The notes under the pieces are model-generated. The model was not told the DNA's origin, did not search any database, and saw only the letters and a program-made list of their open reading frames with translations. This document shows positions 1 to 7,172 of a DNA stretch of 64,000 nt, piece after piece (the stretch's first letter is position 1; each line of letters starts with the position of its first letter). The stretch lies in NCBI RefSeq assembly GCF_000317305.3, contig NC_023036.2, positions 2,852,001 to 2,916,000 on the forward strand. Direction: 5' to 3'. The position numbers and the translations under genes were made by a program. The DNA comes from Mycolicibacterium neoaurum VKM Ac-1815D. Its GTDB lineage: Bacteria > Actinomycetota > Actinomycetes > Mycobacteriales > Mycobacteriaceae.

Positions 1-45
1 GACGGCGAGTTCGCGCGGCTCGACGAAAACCTGCAAACGGTGTGA
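1..45 (+). CDS. 3' end of an upstream gene (partial)
   Basis: Frame 1 is open from the window edge and reads DGEFARLDENLQTV before a TGA at 43-45. The next gene begins three bases later at GTG 49, which suggests the two are co-transcribed. Fourteen residues are too few to name a family. It could also be a chance open frame, but the tight spacing to the next start favours a real gene end. Confidence 0.55.
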   Translation, partial: DGEFARLDENLQTV

Positions 46-48
46 CCG

Positions 49-1380
49 GTGGGTGACAACACCCTGGCCTATATCGACCAGGCGTCGTTCCTGGGGCTGC
101 GGGCCCTCGGCCGCGGCCCGATCGTCCAGACGGTCTGGGTGTATGACCGGCCGGTCGACATCGACGGTCTGCGGCGGTTGCGCCGCGAACTGGGCCACGG
201 CCTGCTGGGCAGGCGGATCGAACGATCGGTCCTGCCGTTCGGCAGGCACCGGTGGGTGGCCGACACCAGCGCGCCGACACTCGACCTCTCGGTACAGGAG
301 ATATCCCGCAGCGAGGTGGGGGACTGGGCCAACAGCCGGCTCGCGGTGCCGATCGATCCGGAACGCGGCCCGGGATGGCGGCTGGCGGTTCAGCCGTTGG
401 TCGACGGTGGCGGGGCGGTCAGCCTCACCGCCTCGCACTCCCTGGTCGACGGCCTCGGGTTCATCTCTGCCGTCACCGACGGCGTGAACGGTGTGCGGCA
501 CGATCTGGGTTACCCACCGCCCGGATCTCGGCCGCGTCGAAGGGCTTTCGCTCAGGACGCCCGCCAGACGCTGGCCGCTGTACCGGAGCTGGCCGCCGCG
601 GTGGTGGCCTCGGCGCGGGTCGCCAGGGCTGAGCGCGCAGACCTCACGACGTCGATCAAGGCCGCCGGGGACGTGCCGCCCGGCGACGACGTGCCGATGG
701 TTCCGCCGTCGGTGATCACCTTCGTCGATCTCGATCAGTGGGATGCCTGCGCGAAACGGCTTGGCGGCAGTAGTAATTCGCTGTTCGCCGGACTCGCGGC
801 CCGAATCGGTGCACGCCTGGGCCGGTTGAACTCGGCAGGCCGGGCGAATCTGTCCTGGCCGGTGAGCGAGCGTACTGCCGGTGATACCAGGGCCAATGCG
901 CTGGTGTCGGTATCGATGACAGCCGACCCGGACGAGGTGCTCGGCGATCTGGGCGGGGTCCGCGCCGCCATGCGGCAGGCACTCGCGGAGTCCGCGCAGA
1001 CCTCGGTGAAACTGACCGGCCCGCTGCCACTCACCCCGTTCACCCCCAAGGTCGTCCTGCGACGGCTGGAGGGCATGGTGCTCGCGGTCAACGATCCGAT
1101 CGGCTGCTCGAATCTCGGCGAGCCCGAGGACGCGTTCAGCCGGCCCGACGGTACTCCCGCAGATTTCGTGTTGATGCGCGGTGTGGAGCCCAACGTGACC
1201 AGCAGGGAGCTCAACCGGATCGGTGGCCAACTCGTGTTGGGCGGAATCCGGGCCAGGGGACGGTTCGGGGTCTCGGTATCAGCCTGGTCGGTGCGCGGGC
1301 CGAACTCGAAAGCAGCGCTGCGCGAACTGGTCTCGGCGGCTTACGCGGACTTCGGACTCACCGGGCTGGTCGAGCTGTAG
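49..1380 (+). CDS. condensation/WS-DGAT-type acyltransferase
   Basis: This 443-residue protein resembles the condensation-fold acyltransferases that move acyl groups onto alcohols or sugars (NRPS condensation domains, PapA proteins, wax ester synthases). The clearest mark is SHSLVDGLG near residues 130-138, a variant of the HHxxxDG catalytic motif in which the first His is Ser. A second conserved stretch (GCSNLGE, around residues 350-356) and the overall length fit a full two-lobed domain. The start is GTG 49, three bases after the previous stop. It faces a GAP-family gene and a glycosyltransferase, so a role in assembling or acylating a surface glycolipid is inferred; the substrate is unknown. 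Confidence 0.6.
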   Translation: MGDNTLAYIDQASFLGLRALGRGPIVQTVWVYDRPVDIDGLRRLRRELGHGLLGRRIERSVLPFGRHRWVADTSAPTLDLSVQEISRSEVGDWANSRLAVPIDPERGPGWRLAVQPLVDGGGAVSLTASHSLVDGLGFISAVTDGVNGVRHDLGYPPPGSRPRRRAFAQDARQTLAAVPELAAAVVASARVARAERADLTTSIKAAGDVPPGDDVPMVPPSVITFVDLDQWDACAKRLGGSSNSLFAGLAARIGARLGRLNSAGRANLSWPVSERTAGDTRANALVSVSMTADPDEVLGDLGGVRAAMRQALAESAQTSVKLTGPLPLTPFTPKVVLRRLEGMVLAVNDPIGCSNLGEPEDAFSRPDGTPADFVLMRGVEPNVTSRELNRIGGQLVLGGIRARGRFGVSVSAWSVRGPNSKAALRELVSAAYADFGLTGLVEL

Positions 1381-1389
1381 TCCGACCGG

Positions 1390-2190
1390 TCACAGGCCGG
1401 TGATACCGAGCCCGATCAGGATCAAGCCGGCGATCGCGACGAAAACACCTGCCTGCTTGCGGGTTCGGCTGCGCACCCACGAGTTCATCTGCTGCACCCA
1501 GGTCCGGGTCTTCTCCGGCGCCACGATGAAGCTCAGCATCGGCAACGTCGCGGCCCACCCGGCCAGCAGCAGGAAGGTCAGCAGCGCCAATCCCTGCTCC
1601 AGCGGCGGGGTTTGGGACGCGATGATGATCGCGAGCAACGCGAAATAGTCGATACTCGGCATCGCCGTCGCGGCACCGATGGACGCCGCGAACACCGGCG
1701 ACTCACTCTTGAGGAACCGGCGGATCCGCGCGAGGAAACGCGTCCGCCGGCGCGGCGGTGTGGTTTCGGCGACCAGATCGGCCACGTGCTCCTCATGGCC
1801 CGCACCATCAGTGTCCGAACGATCAGTGCCCGCACCGTGATTGCCTGCGCCGTCGACCGCGGCGGCCTCGCCACCACCGGCCGGAATCTTGTCCTTCGGC
1901 CGGAACCGGTCCAGCGGGATTTTCGAGGCCAGTACCGCGCCCAGCAGCACCAGCACCGCGCCGAAGGCGATCTGGAGTGGCGCGGGGTGAATGTTGCTGT
2001 CGCCCAGGAAACTGCGGTGGAAGACGAACAGGACGGTCAGTCCGACGCTGAGGCTGATCGTCAGCCCGGTGCACTGGAAGACGATGAGGTGTCGGATGGG
2101 ATGCCGTCTGGTCAGCAACAGGGCGATCAACCCGAGGCGTGTGGGTTCGATGCTGACGGTGAGGCCGAGCAGCACAACGGTCGTCCACAC
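1390..2190 (-). CDS. GAP (peptidoglycolipid addressing) family membrane protein
   Basis: GAP-family proteins are small LysE-like membrane proteins; the founding member is needed to bring glycopeptidolipid to the mycobacterial surface. I start this one at GTG 2190 because the protein then opens VWTTVVLLGL, close to the usual family N-terminus. The frame stays open further upstream, but that part only overlaps the glycosyltransferase gene. The 266 residues hold about three hydrophobic segments, a hydrophilic charged loop of roughly 60 residues (near 90-150) and about three more segments. It lies 43 bases behind the glycosyltransferase on the same strand and probably shares its transcript. The family is confident; the exported lipid is unknown. 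Confidence 0.75.
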   Translation of the reverse strand: MWTTVVLLGLTVSIEPTRLGLIALLLTRRHPIRHLIVFQCTGLTISLSVGLTVLFVFHRSFLGDSNIHPAPLQIAFGAVLVLLGAVLASKIPLDRFRPKDKIPAGGGEAAAVDGAGNHGAGTDRSDTDGAGHEEHVADLVAETTPPRRRTRFLARIRRFLKSESPVFAASIGAATAMPSIDYFALLAIIIASQTPPLEQGLALLTFLLLAGWAATLPMLSFIVAPEKTRTWVQQMNSWVRSRTRKQAGVFVAIAGLILIGLGITGL

Positions 2191-2233
2191 GAGCGCAAAC
2201 GGTACCGTTTGGGTTCGCCGTCGGCAACTTGCG

Positions 2234-3505
2234 TCACCCGCCGGTGCGCGCCGCCTCCTCGAGCAGGTCGGCGGCAGTCCCGACGCTCTGCGATGCCGGG
2301 CGCATCCTTCCGGCGAGCAAACGCGCGCTCTCGGCGACACCCGGCGCCAGCACGGTGCGCAGGTCGGCGAGCAGGGAGTCCCGGGCGGTGGCCGAGAATC
2401 GACGGTAGGCGCCGACGCCGAGACGCGCGACCTGTTTGCCCCACAGTGGTTGTTCGGCGGCCACCCACAACACCAGGGTGGGGATCCCGGCGCGCAGGCC
2501 GGCAGCGGTCGTGCCGGCACCACCGTGGTGGACGACGGCGCGACACGACGGGAACACCGCCGAATGGTTGACCGCGGGCACGACCAGGACGGCATCGGTG
2601 GGCGCGGTCTCGTCGAACGCCGAGAAACCCGCGCAGATAAGCGCGCGCTCACCCAGCTCGGCGCAGACATCGGTGATCATGCGCACCGCCTCGGCGGGGG
2701 AGTCCAGCGGCATACTGCCGAACCCGAAGTAGATCGGCGGGCTGCCGCCCGCGATCCACGACATCACCTCCTGGTCCACCCCGGTGGACTTCTGCAATGT
2801 CATGGACCCGATGAGAGGGCGCCGTTCGCCCCATTCGGCGGCCAGCCCGGGGAAGAACACCGGATCGTAGGCCTGGATCTCCAGCGCGCCACCGGAGACG
2901 ATGCGGGTCACCGGTGAGTTCTTCGCCGGTGCCAGACCCAACTCCGCACGCTGGCGGGCCTCGGCCGGTCGCAACAGCTGCCAATGCACCCATGAGCCGG
3001 CCGCATACCCCGCGGCGAGGATCGCCTTCGGTACGCGCACCGGCAGCAGTTGGCTGTTGGCGCGCACCGGGAAGTAGTGCACCTCGGCGAGCGGAAGCCC
3101 GCGGGCCTCGGCGATGTTGGCGGCGATCTCCTGATAAGCGGTACCGGTCACGATCAGATCCGCGTCGCCGGCCAGCGACAGCAGTGTCCGGCTCATCTCG
3201 TCCCAACCGCGGGTGGCCGCTGCCCTTGCCCTACGCACCGCGTCGAGGGGATTACCCAGCCGCATCCAGTCCGCCGGGGTGGCCGCGGTGAGCGCGTCGG
3301 GGCGTTCGAAGACATCGCCCTCGAGCTGCTTCTGGGAATCGGGGCCGTAGCCGACGGCGGGCAGCCCGACCGACTCGACGAACCCGACCAGATTCGGTGG
3401 CACCGCCATCGGCACGTCGTGTCCGCGGCGCTGAAGCTCAAGAGCCACGGCCGCACACGGTTCTACGTCGCCGCGGGTGCCGTGGATGGTGATCGCGATC
3501 TTCAT
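2234..3505 (-). CDS. GT1 family glycosyltransferase (glycolipid type)
   Basis: The protein opens MKIAITIHGTRGDVEP, the N-terminal fold of GT-B enzymes of family GT1 that glycosylate sterols, macrolides and mycobacterial glycopeptidolipids (Rv1524/Rv1526c-like). Near the C-terminus it has the nucleotide-sugar site VVHHGGAGTTAAGLRAGIP (about residues 325-343), including the HHGGAGTT core. The 423-residue length is normal. I use ATG 3505; the open frame runs 11 codons further, but those codons are arginine-rich and unlike the family. The sugar and acceptor cannot be read from sequence. Together with the GAP protein and the acyltransferase it suggests a small glycolipid locus. Confidence 0.8.
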   Translation of the reverse strand: MKIAITIHGTRGDVEPCAAVALELQRRGHDVPMAVPPNLVGFVESVGLPAVGYGPDSQKQLEGDVFERPDALTAATPADWMRLGNPLDAVRRARAAATRGWDEMSRTLLSLAGDADLIVTGTAYQEIAANIAEARGLPLAEVHYFPVRANSQLLPVRVPKAILAAGYAAGSWVHWQLLRPAEARQRAELGLAPAKNSPVTRIVSGGALEIQAYDPVFFPGLAAEWGERRPLIGSMTLQKSTGVDQEVMSWIAGGSPPIYFGFGSMPLDSPAEAVRMITDVCAELGERALICAGFSAFDETAPTDAVLVVPAVNHSAVFPSCRAVVHHGGAGTTAAGLRAGIPTLVLWVAAEQPLWGKQVARLGVGAYRRFSATARDSLLADLRTVLAPGVAESARLLAGRMRPASQSVGTAADLLEEAARTGG

Positions 3506-3557
3506 CGGTCGCCGTCGTCGAGCGGCGCACCGTGGCATCCGGTCGGCACGCCGACAG

Positions 3558-3567
3558 ACTATATACT
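3558..3567. promoter_or_regulatory. overlapping divergent -10 elements
   Basis: Bases 3562-3567 read TATACT on the plus strand. Bases 3558-3563 read TATAGT on the minus strand. The two candidate -10 boxes share two base pairs and point away from each other, toward the membrane protein at 3614 and the glycosyltransferase at 3505. A further CATAAT at 3593-3598 is a second plus-strand candidate. Confidence 0.4.
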
Positions 3568-3613
3568 CGCCGCGTCAGGCGGCACGGGCCGCCATAATTT
3601 CAGAAGGGGCCAG

Positions 3614-4849
3614 ATGACGAGCAGCGCGGTCAGCACCGGCCCCAGCCGCCGCTACTACCTGACGTTCGGTGTCCTGCTGTTCGTGTGGGCCACGATTTTG
3701 GTGCTGGTCGCGGCGAGGTTCGTCCCGGACGGTTATTGGTACTCCTATTTCTCCGTCGACTATTCGCAGGGCTTCATCCGACGCGGCTTGGCCGGCGAGA
3801 TCGTCAACCTGTTCCCCGACGAGCGGTACTTCGGCGCGTTGGCGGTGCTGCGCTGGGTGCCGACGGTGGTGTTCGCCCTCGGCCTTGCCGCGGTGGCCTG
3901 GTTCGTCGCGGTGCGCAGCGGCCGATCCGATCGCAGGTGGTTGCTGGCGCTCCTGATTCCCTTGCTGCCCTTCGGTTTTGCCTTCGGTGTGTTCTCGGCG
4001 CGGACAGATCTGCTCGGCGCCGCGGCGCTGGCCGTGTTCGCGGTCGTCCTGGCCGCGGTCACCACCCGTCGCGCGGTGATCATCAGCGCGGCGGTATACG
4101 GCGCGGTCACCGTGGTGCTGACCCTGATCCACGAGGCAACCGTCTTCCTGTTCGGGCTCGGCGCGATCGTGGCGCTGGTGGTGCTGGCGGCGCACCTCGG
4201 TACCGGCGCCCTGCGCCTGTGTGCGGCGCTGGCCCTGGGTCCCGGCATCGTCGCGGCTCTGACGGTGTCGTTGTTCGGTGCCCGTGGGAAGTCGGCGGCG
4301 CTGTGCGAGGTGGTGCCGCACGGCGTGATGAACCATCCGCTGGCCGGTAATCCGACACCGGGTCAGCTGCTGCGTGGATTCCGCTACGAGGTCGATTATC
4401 ACGACTGGATGTGCCGGGCGATCCTGCCGCTGTTCGACCAGAGCTTCGGAGATGCGCTGGGCTTCGTCGCCAGCATCGGGGCGGTGGCGCTGGTGGGATC
4501 GACCATCTACGGCGTCGTGGTGCTTGCGGTGTCGATGGGCCTCATCGCCGAGGTGTCCGGCGTATCGGTGGCACGGTTCCGCGACGCCTTGTCGGCGCAG
4601 CGAGCCGCGGTCGCCGTCGGGCTGGTACTGATCCTGCCGGTGTTCCTGACCGGCGTGGACTGGATCCGATGGTGGGTCATCATCGCCTTCGACCTCGCCA
4701 TCGTGTTCCTGCTGTTCGTGAGTCGCCGAGCCGAGATCGACCAACCCGCGACGCCTCGCTCGGTGAAGGTGCTCACGGTGTTCGCCCTCGTGCTGGCGTT
4801 GGTGCCGATCGGCATCATCCCGGGATTCGGTGCGCCGGTACCGATGTGA
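3614..4849 (+). CDS. polytopic membrane protein, function unknown
   Basis: A 411-residue integral membrane protein with about 9-10 hydrophobic segments. The N-terminal segment (about residues 13-34) is followed by a soluble stretch with YWYSYFSVDYSQGFIRRGLAGE, and a second soluble loop around residues 240-275 carries a conserved-looking DYHDWMC. I choose ATG 3614 because AGAAGGGG (3602-3609) is a good ribosome binding site at the right distance; the open frame upstream is antisense to the glycosyltransferase. I do not recognise a named family. The layout of early acidic and aromatic loops recalls polyprenyl-phosphate-sugar GT-C enzymes, but no DxD motif stands out. Confidence 0.7.
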   Translation: MTSSAVSTGPSRRYYLTFGVLLFVWATILVLVAARFVPDGYWYSYFSVDYSQGFIRRGLAGEIVNLFPDERYFGALAVLRWVPTVVFALGLAAVAWFVAVRSGRSDRRWLLALLIPLLPFGFAFGVFSARTDLLGAAALAVFAVVLAAVTTRRAVIISAAVYGAVTVVLTLIHEATVFLFGLGAIVALVVLAAHLGTGALRLCAALALGPGIVAALTVSLFGARGKSAALCEVVPHGVMNHPLAGNPTPGQLLRGFRYEVDYHDWMCRAILPLFDQSFGDALGFVASIGAVALVGSTIYGVVVLAVSMGLIAEVSGVSVARFRDALSAQRAAVAVGLVLILPVFLTGVDWIRWWVIIAFDLAIVFLLFVSRRAEIDQPATPRSVKVLTVFALVLALVPIGIIPGFGAPVPM

Positions 4850-4867
4850 TCCGTACCGATGTGATCC
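4838..4867 (+). repeat. tandem 15-bp duplication at a gene end
   Basis: GTACCGATGTGATCC occurs twice in a row (4838-4852 and 4853-4867). The first copy contains the stop codon of the membrane protein gene; the second is untranslated. It looks like a recent slippage duplication in the short convergent intergenic region. Confidence 0.85.
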
Positions 4868-4873
4868 GAGGCC

Positions 4874-5608
4874 TCAGCGGTTGGCCTTGCTGAACCATTT
4901 CGTCTTGATGCGCCAGGAATGCGCCGAGGAGATCGCGAAACCGGCGCCGCAGCCGCAGGCGAAGATCCACACCAGCACACCGCGCTCCAGATCGAGCGCC
5001 GCCGGCCAGATCGCGGTGGCGATGCGGATCGTGCACGCGATGATGCCGCTGGCGCAGGCGGCCAGGTAGATGTTGGCGACCCGGCGCGACCGCGGATCCT
5101 TGCGCAGCACCAGCAGTGCGCGCGCACCGTAGACCAACAGGTAGATCAGCAGGCCGCAGAGCATGGTCCAGTAGGCGGCCAGCCACCCGTCGGTGGGCGA
5201 GGCGAAGAAGTCGCGGGCGTAGGCGTCGTGGGCGCTGCTCATGGCGAACGTGGCGAGCAGCAGCGGGATGCAGAGCGTGGCGGGATATTCGACGTATTGC
5301 TTGAAGGCGCGTTGCATGGAGTGGTCGTCCTGCAAACGGCCCAGCGCGTTGTAGACGATGGCCGATGCGGCCACGATGTACATGTCGTGGCCGATGAAAT
5401 CTTCCAGATTCCACATTCCGGTCCACGAGTGCAGGACTCTGCCGATGGTCTCCGACGCCCACGGCGACATCAGCAGGATGGCACCGCCCTGGAGCGCGAT
5501 GTTGAGGGTGGCGGCCACCTCCCAGCGACACGACCAGGTGACGCGGCGGATCCACAGGCTCCACGCGATACACATCAGCGTGATCGCGATCAGTGCGGTG
5601 ATTTCCAT
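4874..5608 (-). CDS. multi-span membrane protein next to HTH regulator
   Basis: A 244-residue protein with about seven predicted transmembrane segments, ending in a short basic tail (WRIKTKWFSKANR). Conserved-looking features are the loop LEDFIGHDMYIVAAS near residues 68-82 and a DAYARDF stretch near 127-133. I do not recognise the family with certainty; it recalls the integral membrane proteins that in actinobacteria and their phages sit beside small HTH proteins. The upstream gene on the same strand is such an HTH protein, ending 86 bases before this start. A 24-bp near-palindrome lies between them. ATG 5608 has AAAGG just upstream. Function unknown; a sensing or immunity role is only a guess. 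Confidence 0.65.
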   Translation of the reverse strand: MEITALIAITLMCIAWSLWIRRVTWSCRWEVAATLNIALQGGAILLMSPWASETIGRVLHSWTGMWNLEDFIGHDMYIVAASAIVYNALGRLQDDHSMQRAFKQYVEYPATLCIPLLLATFAMSSAHDAYARDFFASPTDGWLAAYWTMLCGLLIYLLVYGARALLVLRKDPRSRRVANIYLAACASGIIACTIRIATAIWPAALDLERGVLVWIFACGCGAGFAISSAHSWRIKTKWFSKANR

Positions 5609-5645
5609 CGTGCGCCTTTATGGACGTAGAAAGCGGCCGTAGAAG

Positions 5646-5669
5646 CCGGTATCACGTACGTGACACCGG
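5646..5669. promoter_or_regulatory. 24-bp near-perfect palindrome, candidate operator
   Basis: The left half CCGGTATCACGT is mirrored by ACGTGACACCGG with a single mismatch and no spacer, centred on CACGTACGTG. It lies between the stop of the HTH gene (5695) and the start of the membrane protein gene (5608), at the position of an operator for the latter. Its right half contains the inverted half-site GGTGTCA, which recurs in the palindrome at 6140-6153 on the other side of the HTH gene. Confidence 0.5.
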
Positions 5670-5694
5670 ACAACTTGCCAGCAAATTCTAACCG

Positions 5695-6096
5695 TTAGAG
5701 GGGCGGCGCGTCGCTACGTGGGCGTAATTCGGAGATCTTTTTCGGGCGTGCGTGTTGCTGGGTGGTGGTCTGCTCGCGGACGGACTCGGCGACCGCGGTG
5801 ACGGTGAACGGCGTCGACTCGATGTAGTTCCAGACCTCTTGCCTGCTCATCAGGCCGAATCGGATCTGAAGGTCGGGATAACTCAGCGCGAACCGGTCGG
5901 CGATGCGGCGCAGTTCTTCGGCGTCGGGGTAGCTGACCTCTTTGATGCGGCGGTAATAGGTGCTGCTGGAGATGTCCAACGCGTCATAGATGTCCTTGGC
6001 TTCGACATCGCCGTCCAGCAGGTAATCAAGCAGGGCTTTCAGTTGGCGGCCGTTCTCATCGGTACGGGGCACCCACCGACAATAACCCTTTCCCAT
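5695..6096 (-). CDS. small HTH DNA-binding protein
   Basis: This 133-residue protein has a compact helix-turn-helix region at about residues 20-75: KDIYDALDISSSTYYRRIK looks like the HTH itself, and AEELRRIADRFALSYPDLQIRFG follows as in XRE-type repressors. The C-terminal 45 residues are polar and probably flexible. It is divergent from the gene at 6207 and upstream of the membrane protein at 4874-5608. Palindromes lie on both sides (5646-5669 and 6140-6184), as expected for an autoregulator. Family membership is inferred from the HTH pattern only. The ligand and targets are unknown. Confidence 0.7.
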   Translation of the reverse strand: MGKGYCRWVPRTDENGRQLKALLDYLLDGDVEAKDIYDALDISSSTYYRRIKEVSYPDAEELRRIADRFALSYPDLQIRFGLMSRQEVWNYIESTPFTVTAVAESVREQTTTQQHARPKKISELRPRSDAPPL

Positions 6097-6139
6097 AGTT
6101 GAGGGCCAGCAACCGTTCGGTGGACATATGGCCGTTAAT

Positions 6140-6153
6140 TGACAGGGGTGTCA
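6140..6153. promoter_or_regulatory. inverted repeat TGACA-N4-TGTCA
   Basis: A perfect inverted repeat, TGACAGGGGTGTCA, lies in the divergent region between the HTH gene (start 6096) and the gene at 6207. Its half-site GGTGTCA recurs in the 24-bp palindrome at 5646-5669. It is a candidate operator for the HTH protein; no experiment is known to me. Confidence 0.5.
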
Positions 6154-6170
6154 GACTTTCGGGAGTGATG

Positions 6171-6199
6171 TCCCAATTCTGGGACTCCGGCTGTAGTCT
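6171..6199 (+). promoter_or_regulatory. palindrome plus -10 box of a leaderless promoter
   Basis: TCCCAATTCTGGGA (6171-6184) is an inverted repeat with 5-bp arms. It is followed by TAGTCT (6194-6199), a fit to the mycobacterial -10 consensus TANNNT. The ATG at 6207 begins seven bases after that box, so the transcript is probably leaderless. The palindrome would fill the space between -35 and -10 and lies 31 bp centre to centre from the repeat at 6140-6153, three helical turns. Confidence 0.5.
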
Positions 6200-6206
6200 C
6201 TGTCAC

Positions 6207-6941
6207 ATGGTTGCTCCGCTGTTCCAGGATCGGGTTCGCGTCGACTCTTTCGGTGCAGATGTTCTTGCTGTCGACGTCCTCGCTGCACCCGACGCGTCCC
6301 AGTTCTCGGCATCGCTGCCGTCGACGCCGGACATATCGACCGCCGGCTTCGATCTGGTTGTCGGTCACGCGCGTGATATCGCGGCGACCCTGACGCTGAC
6401 CGACTACGAGGCCCACGGACTGCCCGCCGAATCGGATCTGTGCCGTGTCGGCCTGGAACTGCCGCCGGTGCTCAGCGCCGAACTCGACGGCGCGGCGGCC
6501 CACCTGGGCATCCTCAACGGCAAGATCCTGATCGCCGCACTCGGCAGGGCAGTGGCGCGCACCATCGGTCGCGGCGTCCTCGCCGTGGACGTCGATGCGC
6601 ACATCATCGCCCTGGACTGCGTGATGCCCGCCGAGCTAGACGCCACCGAGATGATCGCGCACGTTTGCTCGGCGCTGGTCGCTTCGACCGGGCGGCATCA
6701 TGAGCAGCAGCCGGCCGACCTGTCCTTCCGGTGCGCCGGCCCCGTCTCGGCCGACGAGCCGCTGGCCGGACATGCGCTGGAACTGCGCGCCTACCGCTGC
6801 AACGGGCTGGTGCAGATCGACTTCTGGTACGACACCCGGCGCTTCGAGGCGTACACGATCGAGGAGCTGACCGAGCAGTTCCCGCTGGCCCTCATCGAGA
6901 TCACCTCGGAGGCGGTCCCGGAGGAGATCGACGCCGCCTGA
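6207..6941 (+). CDS. half condensation-domain-like protein (PapA5 C-terminal type)
   Basis: The 244 residues resemble only the C-terminal lobe of condensation/PapA acyltransferases: a central strand-rich region and the closing segment LVQIDFWYDTRRFEAYTIEEL (about residues 201-221), which matches the end of such domains. The N-terminal lobe with HHxxxDG is missing, so acyl transfer on its own is unlikely. I start at ATG 6207 because a -10 box lies seven bases upstream; the 36 extra upstream codons have no ribosome binding site and would contain the candidate operators. It is divergent from the HTH gene and immediately precedes the ileS T-box. A regulatory or binding role is possible but unproven. 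Confidence 0.6.
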   Translation: MVAPLFQDRVRVDSFGADVLAVDVLAAPDASQFSASLPSTPDISTAGFDLVVGHARDIAATLTLTDYEAHGLPAESDLCRVGLELPPVLSAELDGAAAHLGILNGKILIAALGRAVARTIGRGVLAVDVDAHIIALDCVMPAELDATEMIAHVCSALVASTGRHHEQQPADLSFRCAGPVSADEPLAGHALELRAYRCNGLVQIDFWYDTRRFEAYTIEELTEQFPLALIEITSEAVPEEIDAA

Positions 6942-6954
6942 GCGTTAGACTCCG

Positions 6955-7172
6955 TAGTCAACGACGCAGATCCGGCCATCACCGGGGAGTCTCCGGAAGA
7001 ACGGGCTGGATCCGCTGCGGTCCCGCCCTAGTAGAACCGGACGGGCAGGCCCGTCATCGCCTGTAGTTGAGCGGCGGATCCGCGTGGTCCGCAAGCGGGG
7101 TGGTACCGCGGGCTCGCGCACCGGCGCGACGTTCGTCCCCGTGCCTGAATCGCTGGGCACACAGGAGACGCA
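6955..7172 (+). ncRNA. T-box riboswitch of ileS
   Basis: The ileS leader contains the T-box core GGGGTGGTACCGCG (7097-7110), whose TGGTACC bulge pairs with the acceptor end of uncharged tRNA. Further 5' is a short stem with CCGG/CCGG arms around an ATC triplet (6978-6980), which fits an isoleucine specifier in the 'ultrashort stem I' class known from actinobacterial ileS. No T-run follows, and the Shine-Dalgarno AGGAG (7163-7167) lies close to the GTG start, so control is likely translational. Uncharged tRNA-Ile should raise ileS translation. The exact 5' end is approximate. Confidence 0.9.
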
